5,687 nucleotides of DNA from an uncultured Rhizobiaceae group bacterium. GTDB taxonomy: Bacteria; Pseudomonadota; Alphaproteobacteria; Rhizobiales; Rhizobiaceae. Position 1 is the first letter of the stretch. Each line of letters begins with the position of its first letter. This document shows, in pieces, positions 1 through 5,687 of this stretch. The translations under genes were made by a program, and so were the position numbers. The DNA lies in assembly GCA_905479965.1 (NCBI GenBank), contig CAJQOR010000061.1, positions 1 through 5,687 on the forward strand. Reading direction: 5' to 3'. Under the pieces are notes generated by a model. The model saw only the letters and a list, made by a program, of their open reading frames with translations. It was not told where the DNA came from and ran no database searches.

Positions 1-62
1 ATAGATTTGATATTTGGAAATAAGCAACCTACCAAGTCAACGATTAAAAATGAGAAATAAAA
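1..62 (+). other. Left edge: leader of the glycosyltransferase gene, possibly the tail of an upstream gene
   Basis: No complete gene fits here. The first plus-strand frame stays open from the edge to a TAA at 58-60 and would give a lysine-rich tail ending TIKNEK. The third frame ends at a TAA at 21-23. Either could be the end of an upstream plus-strand gene. If the gene ends at 60, only two bases separate it from the TTG start of the glycosyltransferase, which would suggest an operon running in from the left. An open frame of 19 codons is easily chance in such AT-rich DNA. I see no clear promoter. Confidence 0.25.
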
Positions 63-914
63 TTGCCCGTCGTCATATCACTGAGCACCATACCATCGCG
101 GTTTGAGAAAATCGGTCCCACGCTTGAAAGCTTGCTCGCGCAGTCTGCTAAGATTGATGAGATCCGACTATATATCCCAAAATCCTATCTCAGATTTTCT
201 GAATATGATGGCAGTGAGTTACCAGATATCCCAAATGGTATTACGCTCATACGTCCTGATAAAGATGATGGTCCCGCATCTAAAGTCATCCATTGTCTTG
301 TCGACGCGAGGCTTGATCCCAACAGCCAGATAATTTTTTGTGATGATGACCGGATATACGATACAGACTGGGCGCAAAAGCGGCTAGATCAATCTGCCGA
401 ACACCCTGATTGCGCGATTACCGGTAGTGGGCTGTTTGTTGAAACATTTAACGATCAACAACGACAATTTAATACCAATCAATTGCCACGCGCTGAGCGT
501 TATCCCAAATATATGGATGTTCCTTATAAAATTGCACGCGCATTCCGCACGGCTCTTAATGAAGGTATCAAAGCAGTATTTACCACAAAACTTGCGAAGC
601 CAACTTTTCGCAAAAGTGGATATATCGATATCTTTGAAGGGTTTTCCGGCGTATTGGTTAAACCGCGTTTTTTTACAAAAGACGTGCTCGATATTGCTGA
701 GGTGGCACAGTTTCAAGATGATATCTGGTTATCTGCAAATGTAGCTAAAAACGGCTTCCAAATTTGGACGGACGCAGGTGAATTTCGTCCCGCATTCTCG
801 GAAGCAGATGAAATGGAACCATTAAACCTGCAGATCTTTGAAGGTGCCAACCGTCGTGAGCTCAATCGAAAGATTATCCAATATTGCCAAGATCATATGG
901 GCATTTGGCGATAG
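63..914 (+). CDS. Glycosyltransferase-like protein, GT-A fold (family 2-like), TTG start
   Basis: A predicted cytoplasmic glycosyltransferase of 283 residues that probably moves a sugar from a nucleotide-sugar donor; acceptor and product are unknown. The N-terminus (VVISLSTIPSRF, residues 3-14) followed by a SLLAQ segment matches the first strand and helix of GT-A enzymes. A DDGPASK segment lies at 68-74, and IIFCDDD at 90-96 gives the acidic DXD-type metal and nucleotide-sugar site. FEGFSGVLVKP (191-201) and QDDIW (218-222) look like the acceptor-side region with a catalytic acidic pair. There is no signal peptide or membrane segment. An in-frame stop at 51-53 limits the start, so TTG at 63 is the only good codon; a weak GAGA at 52-55 lies seven bases upstream of it. 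An ATG at 50 is out of frame by one base (see findings). The family call is fairly sure; the biological role, perhaps surface polysaccharide, is inference. Confidence 0.8.
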   Translation: MPVVISLSTIPSRFEKIGPTLESLLAQSAKIDEIRLYIPKSYLRFSEYDGSELPDIPNGITLIRPDKDDGPASKVIHCLVDARLDPNSQIIFCDDDRIYDTDWAQKRLDQSAEHPDCAITGSGLFVETFNDQQRQFNTNQLPRAERYPKYMDVPYKIARAFRTALNEGIKAVFTTKLAKPTFRKSGYIDIFEGFSGVLVKPRFFTKDVLDIAEVAQFQDDIWLSANVAKNGFQIWTDAGEFRPAFSEADEMEPLNLQIFEGANRRELNRKIIQYCQDHMGIWR

Positions 915-962
915 GTATGACAAGGCTTATCTCGTTTTCTAATATCGTCTTTTCTGTCCTCT
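915..962. other. Convergent intergenic gap without a clear terminator
   Basis: These 48 bases separate two converging stop codons. The plus strand is pyrimidine-rich (TTTTC and CTCTC runs around 933-962), but I find no GC-rich stem followed by a T tract on either strand, so transcripts from both sides may overlap or end by Rho. Confidence 0.4.
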
Positions 963-1664
963 CTATCCTCTAGTCTTTTCACTTTGTTTAGATGGATCGA
1001 CATCAAGGTTTTCAACTTTATTTTCTGTATCCGGTGTTTCTTGCTTGGGTTTATCTCTCAGTACAGCTGCATCATCAGGTTCTGAATTGGTTTTGACAGC
1101 GGATCCTTCAAACCGACCCAAGACATTGGTTACGAATTTCTCAGAGTAACCGGCGATAAATGCCCAAACAAGTAGCTTGGCATAATCACGAAAACCATGC
1201 TTTCCATATTGTTCAAATATTGTTGGAAACCCGGAGGTTTTATCCGTTGCAGTTGATACAAATTCAGGAAACATATCTCCGCGTAAAAGTCCGGCCAAAA
1301 AGATCAAATAAAGTACCATTGCCAAAACGCCGCCCACCATTGGAGCGAGCATCAAATATACTTTCGAATTCGCCAATAGTTCTAAATCCTGTAGCGTTAA
1401 GTCTTTCAAACGCCGTTGAAGACTAACAAAACCACCAATAACCCCGCAAACAAGCACAGATGGAAGTGCGACACTCCCTGATGGCTCTGCCACCAGATCG
1501 CCACCAGACCAATATGCAAATATTTTAGGTAAAGCATTGATTTGTATCAAAAACGTCGCAATCGCAGCAAATACCAAAAGCGCTAAAAGTGCTCTGAACA
1601 AATTCACGCTGACTTTGATTATTAATTCTTGCGTGTATTTCGCATCCACAACTTGCTCCGTCAT
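963..1664 (-). CDS. Uncharacterised integral membrane protein with charged C-terminal tail
   Basis: A protein of 233 residues whose function I do not recognise. Clear hydrophobic segments lie at about 20-42, 66-82 and 103-127, and a weaker one at about 163-178. After the second segment comes SLQRRLKDL (81-89), a basic amphipathic stretch. The fourth segment ends in AFIAGYSEKFV (168-178), which resembles an A-G-[FY]-S-E-[RK] motif I recall from uncharacterised bacterial membrane proteins; this is memory, not a search result. From about residue 186 the protein is hydrophilic, rich in Asp, Glu, Lys and Pro, and likely disordered. The ATG at 1664 is preceded by AGGGG (1671-1675) at six bases, a good ribosome binding site, so the start is secure. 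It lies 80 bases downstream of the transport operon and may be read separately. A structural or accessory membrane role is possible but not shown. Confidence 0.75.
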   Translation of the reverse strand: MTEQVVDAKYTQELIIKVSVNLFRALLALLVFAAIATFLIQINALPKIFAYWSGGDLVAEPSGSVALPSVLVCGVIGGFVSLQRRLKDLTLQDLELLANSKVYLMLAPMVGGVLAMVLYLIFLAGLLRGDMFPEFVSTATDKTSGFPTIFEQYGKHGFRDYAKLLVWAFIAGYSEKFVTNVLGRFEGSAVKTNSEPDDAAVLRDKPKQETPDTENKVENLDVDPSKQSEKTRG

Positions 1665-1744
1665 AACCTACCCCTAATTTTTACGAACATATAGGTTAAA
1701 ACAAATCGATATAATAATCTATAGTTGTGCGATTTCTGTCTAAA
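1665..1744. other. AT-rich gap between the exporter gene and the membrane protein gene
   Basis: Eighty AT-rich bases. On the minus strand they hold the end of the transport operon transcript and the leader of the membrane protein gene. I see no strong hairpin plus T tract that would end the operon. Several TATAAT-like hexamers occur on the minus strand, but none has a good -35 partner at 16-18 bases, so I do not call a promoter. Read-through from the operon into the membrane protein gene is possible. Confidence 0.35.
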
Positions 1745-2332
1745 TTACATAAATATCATGACAACTGTCAGCGCCATAATCGTTGCCATTGTAATCATAA
1801 AGATGCGCCAAACACGATCTGATTTTAAAAAGCCAGACAGCAAATGCCCGACCGTTGTCCAAAACAAACAAACCGCTAAATTGATACCAGAAAATGTGAT
1901 AAACAGTCTGATCGCTTCACCCATGGGTGATAACCCACCGCCAAATCCGGCATAAGCGGCCAGAGTAACTGCCCAAACCTTTGGGTTAACGGCTTGGAAC
2001 AAAATAGCCTCAACAAATGTAAATGGGCGCCCCTTGTCATCAGCACGCCCCGCCCGCCCCGCTTGTGCGGTTTTCCACGAAAGCCATAATATCCAAAGCG
2101 CTGCTATAACTTGAAAAGCAAACTTAAGGCCCGGAGCTGCGAGCAATAAACTGCTCAACCCAAGCGCACTGCACGCAGCTATTATTCCTGTTCCAATTGG
2201 TACACCCAATAAATGCGGAAGTGTCGCTCTAAACCCAAAACGCGCGCCCGATGCTGTCAGCATGACCACATTTGGACCTGGCGAAAACAAACCGGCAGCA
2301 ACAAATATGATAAGAGCAATGGAAAATGTCAT
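1745..2332 (-). CDS. LysE/RhtB-family amino acid exporter
   Basis: An inner-membrane exporter of 195 residues, close to the usual length of about 200 for the LysE/RhtB family, which exports amino acids and derivatives using the proton gradient. Family signatures are SPGPN at 17-21 in the first membrane segment, ASGARFGFRA at 27-36, LLGVPIG at 41-47, and FQAVNPKVW at 112-120, whose NPK is typical after the central loop. About five to six hydrophobic segments fit at 4-24, 40-62, 68-87, 115-135, 141-165 and 174-194. The cytoplasmic loop at 88-104 is short and rich in Gly and Arg (AGRAGRAD). The start ATG at 2332 lies nine bases after the ATPase stop; AAGG (2340-2343) seven bases upstream is its ribosome binding site and overlaps that stop codon. 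It is the last gene of the transporter operon. Its substrate is unknown; one related to that of the importer is a reasonable inference. Confidence 0.88.
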   Translation of the reverse strand: MTFSIALIIFVAAGLFSPGPNVVMLTASGARFGFRATLPHLLGVPIGTGIIAACSALGLSSLLLAAPGLKFAFQVIAALWILWLSWKTAQAGRAGRADDKGRPFTFVEAILFQAVNPKVWAVTLAAYAGFGGGLSPMGEAIRLFITFSGINLAVCLFWTTVGHLLSGFLKSDRVWRIFMITMATIMALTVVMIFM

Positions 2333-2339
2333 GGTAAAA

Positions 2340-2343
2340 CCTT
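2340..2343 (-). promoter_or_regulatory. Ribosome binding site of the exporter gene, overlapping the ATPase stop
   Basis: On the minus strand AAGG shares two A bases with the TAA stop of the ATPase gene (2342-2344) and sits seven bases before the exporter ATG. This arrangement favours translational coupling of the exporter to the ATPase. Confidence 0.55.
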
Positions 2344-3070
2344 ATAATACACTCTTTAAAAACGCTTGGCTGCGTGGATGTTTTGGATGAGAAAATATGT
2401 CATCCGGTTTGCCCTCTTCGATGATTTCGCCTTCATGCAATATGCAAACTCTATCCGCAGCTTCGCGCGCAAAACCCATTTCATGGGTTGCTAAAATCAT
2501 CGTCATATTTTGCGCCTTAAGCGCACGAAGTACATCAAGCACTTCGGCCACCAATTCTGGATCAAGGGCGGAGGTTACCTCATCAAAGAGCATGATATCG
2601 GGCTTCATTGCGAGTGCTCTGACAATGGCAACACGTTGCTGCTGACCACCTGAAAGCTGATCGGGATAATGATCCATGCGATCTGCCAAACCAAATCGTT
2701 CAAACAATTGTTCGATTTCGGGGCGCAACGCTTCGCGCGATTTTTTGTAAATTCGGCGTGGTGCGAGCATGACGTTTTCAATGGCGCTCATATGCGGAAA
2801 TAAGTTATAGCTTTGAAATACAATGCCAATTTTTTGCCGCACAGGTTGTGGATCTAAACCCGGCAATGAAATATCTTCGCCATCCAACCAAATAGCACCA
2901 TCATCAATTGGTTCAAGGAGATTGATTGTGCGCAAAAGCGTTGATTTACCCGAGCCAGATGCACCAATGAGGCAGACCATTTCACCCGCATCAATCTTAA
3001 GATCAAGCCCTTTTAAAACCGTGACATCGCCAAAGCTTTTGACGATATTTTCAATTCTCAACTTACTCAT
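2342..3070 (-). CDS. Polar amino acid ABC transporter, ATP-binding subunit (GlnQ/HisP type)
   Basis: The ATPase that drives the importer from the cytoplasmic face, 242 residues, the normal length for the GlnQ/HisP group. All motifs are intact: Walker [10 protein letters not shown] at 36-44, Q-loop glutamine at 86 (IGIVFQ), signature LSGGQ at 139-143, Walker B IMLFDE at 159-164 with the catalytic Glu164, D-loop SALD at 167-170 and switch His196. I chose the ATG at 3070 (MSKLRIENI) because the family begins close to this point and because it lies one base after the permease stop. An earlier in-frame ATG at 3115 would add 15 residues and overlap the permease by 44 bases, and those residues do not look like the family. 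The ribosome binding site is weak, GAGAA at 3081-3085, which fits translational coupling to the permease. The exact amino acid carried cannot be told from this subunit. Confidence 0.95.
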   Translation of the reverse strand: MSKLRIENIVKSFGDVTVLKGLDLKIDAGEMVCLIGASGSGKSTLLRTINLLEPIDDGAIWLDGEDISLPGLDPQPVRQKIGIVFQSYNLFPHMSAIENVMLAPRRIYKKSREALRPEIEQLFERFGLADRMDHYPDQLSGGQQQRVAIVRALAMKPDIMLFDEVTSALDPELVAEVLDVLRALKAQNMTMILATHEMGFAREAADRVCILHEGEIIEEGKPDDIFSHPKHPRSQAFLKSVL

Positions 3071-3071
3071 G

Positions 3072-3905
3072 TTAAGACCGTTCTCGGTTTTGCTTGGCAA
3101 GTAGATAATCTGCAAAACGGGTCGCTGGAATAGTGACCGCTAGGAAGATAATCGCTGCACCAACATAAGGTGTGAAATTTGCAAGAAGCGACTTGAAAAC
3201 ACCTGCCTGACGGAAGATCTCAACAGGTCCGATAAAACTTAACAGCGCGACATCCTTTTGCAGTGCGATCAACATGTTCATATTTGCTGGCACAACCCGG
3301 CGGATAGCTTGTGGTAATACGACATAGCGCATAACATCTGAATTGCTTAACCCCAATGAGGACGCCGCAGCGCGTTGACTTTTATGCACGCTTTCAATGC
3401 CGGAACGAAAGATCTCTGCAACGTAGGCGGAATAGGTCAAGACAAGCGCAACAGAGCCCCAAATGTAAGGGCTATTATAAGGCCTTGGCAGACCTAATCC
3501 TGGGATGCCGAAACCGATGAGATAAACGGTTAAAACCACAGGTACGCCGCGAAATATGTCTGTATAGACTGCACCAAAAATACGTAATGGAAACAATGCG
3601 GGAGATTGCACATCGCGACATAACGCAATCGCCAAACCAAGTATGGCGATCAGCGGCGCGCACCACAAAAAGATTAATACATCAATCCAAAACGCGCTCA
3701 GCAGCTTGGGAAAGGTTTTGATAAAAACTTCCTTATTAAAGAAGCTTTTTTGAACCGCTTCCCAACCGGGTGCCATAGGTACAAGTATAAAGATCAGCGC
3801 CAGCACAACGAATGTGCTGACGCTTGCTATAATCACCCCTTTGCGACGCTCTTTTCGCTCATAAGCTTGGCGCGGCGTGAGGTTTTTGGTCAAATTATGT
3901 GACAC
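3072..3905 (-). CDS. Polar amino acid ABC transporter, permease subunit (HisM/HisQ type), GTG start
   Basis: The inner-membrane channel subunit, 277 residues. After a basic N-terminal segment ([13 protein letters not shown], 11-23) a first hydrophobic helix lies at about 24-45. The conserved core follows, with helices near 72-96, 117-135, 148-165, 207-226 and 246-268. The EAA loop that docks on the ATPase is at about 164-204: SGIESV, then [11 protein letters not shown] at 177-187 and [11 protein letters not shown] at 196-206. DIFRGVP at 116-122 is a common permease motif. It is the only permease gene in the unit, so the channel is probably a homodimer. The start is GTG at 3905; the only Met before the core is residue 44, too late. 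It follows the binding protein stop by 12 bases and has no strong ribosome binding site. A TTG four codons downstream is an alternative start. Confidence 0.93.
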   Translation of the reverse strand: MSHNLTKNLTPRQAYERKERRKGVIIASVSTFVVLALIFILVPMAPGWEAVQKSFFNKEVFIKTFPKLLSAFWIDVLIFLWCAPLIAILGLAIALCRDVQSPALFPLRIFGAVYTDIFRGVPVVLTVYLIGFGIPGLGLPRPYNSPYIWGSVALVLTYSAYVAEIFRSGIESVHKSQRAAASSLGLSNSDVMRYVVLPQAIRRVVPANMNMLIALQKDVALLSFIGPVEIFRQAGVFKSLLANFTPYVGAAIIFLAVTIPATRFADYLLAKQNRERS

Positions 3906-3917
3906 GAATTGGACTTA

Positions 3918-4748
3918 CTATTTGACCAACGGCACACCCGTTGTTTCCTGCAGCCATTCAGCTTCAATGCGCAGTAATGTGCCATCTTCTTTAATGCGGC
4001 GAACCCCTTCATCAACACATGGCTTGATCGGGTTGTCATTTGACATCAACAAACCAAACTGATCTGGATTTGTTGCCATTGCCGCTGGGAACTGCCCCAG
4101 CACAACGCCATCATCTAACAGCACAGCGCTTGTGAACAATGCTGTTGGCAGATCAAATAATCCTGCATCAATCTGGCCTGCTTTGAGCGCTTCAGTGACA
4201 TTTGCCACATCATCATAAAGCAAAGTATCGCTCTCTGGCTTAATATCATCGGTAATAAACCCAAGCGCTGTGGTGGATGCAGCTGCACCCCACTTAAGTG
4301 TTTTCAAGCTTTCCATAGTGGCAGTGGCGCCAGCTTCCATTGTTGGTTTTCTAATTAGAACCGCCATTGGTGAGGAGTAATAGCTTTCAGAAAAATCAAC
4401 GACCTTTTCACGATCTTCAGTGATCGAAAACTGTTGAAGATTAAAATCGAAATCTTTTGGGCCCGGTTGGATTGACTGATCAAAGCTAGCGCGTACCCAC
4501 TCAACTTTGTCTTTGCTATAACCCATCTTTTCAGCCACAGCATAAGCAACAGCCGCTTCAAAGCCCTGTCCACTTTCTGGCGCATCATCTATCACCCAAG
4601 GAAAGTAAGCAGGATTTCCAGTCGCAATGGTCAATACATCTTCATTGACGGTCAAACCTGTGGCACATTTGTTTTCACCAGCATGTGCGGGAGATAGCAT
4701 CAAAGCACTGAGCATAAGACCTGTAAAAATGGATAATTTGGTTTTCAT
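3918..4748 (-). CDS. Periplasmic amino acid-type substrate-binding protein (SBP_bac_3 family)
   Basis: The periplasmic receptor that delivers the ligand to the permease, 276 residues. Residues 1-23 form a Sec signal peptide: KTK at the N-terminus, a hydrophobic core, then SPAHA with likely cleavage after Ala23. No lipobox cysteine is present, so it should be soluble. The mature protein begins with the first lobe (VLTIATGNPAYFPW, 38-51). FSITEDREKVVDFSESYY (107-124) is the classic family motif, with Arg113 at the position that binds the ligand carboxylate in HisJ-like proteins. GQIDAGLFD (191-199) ends in Asp199, which fits the residue that binds the amino group. Both keep the amino acid ligand type, but I cannot name the amino acid. 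Cys28 and Cys244 are the only cysteines of the mature protein and could form a disulphide. The ATG at 4748 has CGGAA (4754-4758) five bases upstream. It is the first gene of the transporter operon, which usually gives the binding protein the highest expression. Confidence 0.93.
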   Translation of the reverse strand: MKTKLSIFTGLMLSALMLSPAHAGENKCATGLTVNEDVLTIATGNPAYFPWVIDDAPESGQGFEAAVAYAVAEKMGYSKDKVEWVRASFDQSIQPGPKDFDFNLQQFSITEDREKVVDFSESYYSSPMAVLIRKPTMEAGATATMESLKTLKWGAAASTTALGFITDDIKPESDTLLYDDVANVTEALKAGQIDAGLFDLPTALFTSAVLLDDGVVLGQFPAAMATNPDQFGLLMSNDNPIKPCVDEGVRRIKEDGTLLRIEAEWLQETTGVPLVK

Positions 4749-4785
4749 GGCAATTCCGTTTCCGTACTAATAAATTTGCGAGCCC

Positions 4786-4815
4786 TATTAAGACCAGTTT
4801 GAGTGAGACTGGCAA
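4786..4815 (-). promoter_or_regulatory. Candidate sigma-70-type promoter of the transporter operon
   Basis: On the minus strand TTGCCA (4810-4815) and TTAATA (4786-4791) are 18 bases apart and point toward the binding protein start, 37 bases beyond the -10. The -35 is four of six to the TTGACA consensus and the -10 is weaker. It lies in the only gap of the transport cluster longer than 12 bases, where a promoter is expected. A moderate match in AT-rich DNA could be chance. Confidence 0.3.
4794..4812. repeat. Inverted repeat in the gap before the binding protein gene
   Basis: CCAGTTT (4794-4800) and AGACTGG (4806-4812) pair over seven positions, one of them a T-G, around a five-base loop. The repeat fills the spacer of the candidate promoter, so it may be an operator. 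It could also form a weak terminator for the MFS gene, but on the minus strand the stem has one mismatch and no proper T tract follows. Confidence 0.4.
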
Positions 4816-4817
4816 GA

Positions 4818-5687
4818 CTAGGTTTGAATGTTATCCAAAGCTGCGCGTGTTCGGTTGCGGAAAATTTCAAAACTAATGATCAAGAACACAACATAAAATG
4901 TTGTTAGGATGAACACATCAGAAATAGGATAAAAATCAGACAAAGCGCCAATTGAGAGTGATGATAACTGCCCACCAACTGTTGTTCCCAAGATCATTGC
5001 AATTGAAAAACTAGAACTTCTTTGCGGATTAACATCCATGGCCCTTGCTAATAAAACTGGGAACATTGCTCCAATACCAAAGCCCATTGTGACATTTGCT
5101 GCGATTTGCAGCTCAACATTGGTTGCAAAGATGATGCCAAGATTACCCGTCAATGTCATAGCAAATAGTGCTCTGACCAACCAAACATTATGGATTTTGT
5201 TTCCAATAATAATCGTTAAAATCCGTATGAGTATCATCCCTACTAAAAACGCTGCATGTGAGACCCGTGAGACGTTATCATCAAGACCGATGTCAATTGC
5301 ATAACTCACAAACCAGATATTGTGCGACCACTCCACGGCCCCTAAAAAACAGGCAGGGACTGCAAGCACCCAGATCGGCAAATTATCCGCCTTCAATTCA
5401 TCATGTTCTGGTGTTTTGGCGTTCTCCTCGCCACTGTGATCAGATAAAACTTTTGCGGAATGAAAGAGCATCAGATAGGCCGTTGCACTTGTCATAAATG
5501 CTATAGCGGCAATTAAAAATGGCGACTTCCACGCAAAGCCAGATGAAAACAACACTATCAATAATAAGGGTGAGATAACATTTCCAAAGGAGAACACCAC
5601 ATCAAGCGCGCCCAATGCTGAAGCGCGATTTTTTGTAAAAGTCTGACCAACAAATGTATGTCCTGCGGTAAAGGAGACACCGCCCAT
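4818..5687 (-). CDS. Major Facilitator Superfamily transporter, 5' end missing at window edge
   Basis: The C-terminal 289 residues or so of a 12-helix inner-membrane carrier; the gene enters from the right edge. The ATG at the edge is probably an internal Met, because full MFS proteins have about 400 residues and the first three helices are absent. The visible part starts in helix 4 (GGVSFTAGHTFVGQTF), followed by KNRASALGALD and helix 5 at about 28-47, helix 6 at 54-75, then a charged central loop (about 76-103, rich in His, Glu, Asp and Lys) typical of the joint between the two halves. Six helices follow, near 104-125, 140-161, 167-187, 192-213, 226-247 and 253-273. RAMDVNPQRSSS at 216-227 resembles the repeat of the helix 4-5 region in the second half. 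The substrate is unknown. It lies 69 bases upstream of the binding protein gene on the same strand and might be co-transcribed. Confidence 0.85.
   Translation of the reverse strand: MGGVSFTAGHTFVGQTFTKNRASALGALDVVFSFGNVISPLLLIVLFSSGFAWKSPFLIAAIAFMTSATAYLMLFHSAKVLSDHSGEENAKTPEHDELKADNLPIWVLAVPACFLGAVEWSHNIWFVSYAIDIGLDDNVSRVSHAAFLVGMILIRILTIIIGNKIHNVWLVRALFAMTLTGNLGIIFATNVELQIAANVTMGFGIGAMFPVLLARAMDVNPQRSSSFSIAMILGTTVGGQLSSLSIGALSDFYPISDVFILTTFYVVFLIISFEIFRNRTRAALDNIQT

Noticed and set aside
59..62. Phase-variable A tract at the glycosyltransferase start
   Set aside because: Four A bases are too few for slipped-strand phase variation; a TTG start or a simple indel explains it better.
384..744. 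Open frames of about 105-110 codons on both strands inside the glycosyltransferase gene
   Set aside because: They overlap a gene with clear domain motifs in another frame, and their own translations show no domain or composition expected of a real protein.
1160..1426. Plus-strand open frame opposite the membrane protein gene
   Set aside because: It is antisense to a gene with good membrane segments and a good ribosome binding site; it has no recognisable content.
1725..1955. Plus-strand open frame opposite the end of the exporter gene
   Set aside because: It is the antisense of the LysE C-terminal region; its hydrophobic start is the complement of membrane-helix codons.
3071..3115. Earlier ATG at 3115 for the ATPase gene (15 extra residues)
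   Set aside because: It overlaps the permease by 44 bases, and the added residues do not resemble the family N-terminus; the ATG at 3070, one base after the permease stop, fits better.
4794..4812. Intrinsic terminator of the MFS gene
   Set aside because: On the minus strand the stem has a mismatch and is followed by TCTTAAT rather than a T tract; an operator or chance repeat is as likely.
5038..5497. Plus-strand open frames opposite the MFS gene
   Set aside because: Shadows of the hydrophobic MFS coding sequence; no ribosome site or domain.
1..5687. Mobile elements, CRISPR arrays, tRNA or rRNA genes, defence systems
   Set aside because: No transposase or integrase motifs, no regularly spaced repeats, no tRNA-like cloverleaf and no defence domains were seen on either strand.

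Overview
The window reads as chromosomal DNA of a Gram-negative bacterium, most likely an alphaproteobacterium of moderate to low GC. The reasons are the form of the polar amino acid ABC transporter (one SBP_bac_3 binding protein, one HisM/HisQ-type permease, one ATPase), the Sec-type periplasmic binding protein, and the general protein style. This is inference; there is no rRNA or other marker gene to fix the taxon.

Layout, left to right. A plus-strand gene (63-914) encodes a small GT-A-fold glycosyltransferase-like protein. It converges on a minus-strand gene (963-1664) for an uncharacterised membrane protein with three or four membrane segments. Next, also on the minus strand and read from right to left, comes a compact four-gene unit: periplasmic amino-acid-type binding protein (3918-4748), permease (3072-3905), ATPase (2342-3070) and a LysE/RhtB-family exporter (1745-2332). 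The gaps between these four genes are only 1 to 12 bases. Upstream of the binding protein gene, separated by 69 bases, is the 3' part of a Major Facilitator Superfamily transporter gene (4818 to the right edge), also on the minus strand.

How the genes fit together. The binding protein, permease and ATPase form a complete polar amino acid importer. The LysE-type gene directly behind the ATPase, with its ribosome binding site overlapping the ATPase stop codon, suggests that uptake and efflux of the same or a related amino acid are expressed together. The substrate cannot be read from the sequence. The glycosyltransferase and the membrane protein have no evident link to the transport genes.

I see no mobile element, CRISPR array, tRNA or rRNA, and no convincing new system. 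The points most worth a second look are the start of the glycosyltransferase gene (a TTG start, or an ATG joined through a one-base change in an A4 run), the importer-exporter operon, and a hairpin inside a candidate promoter ahead of the binding protein gene.
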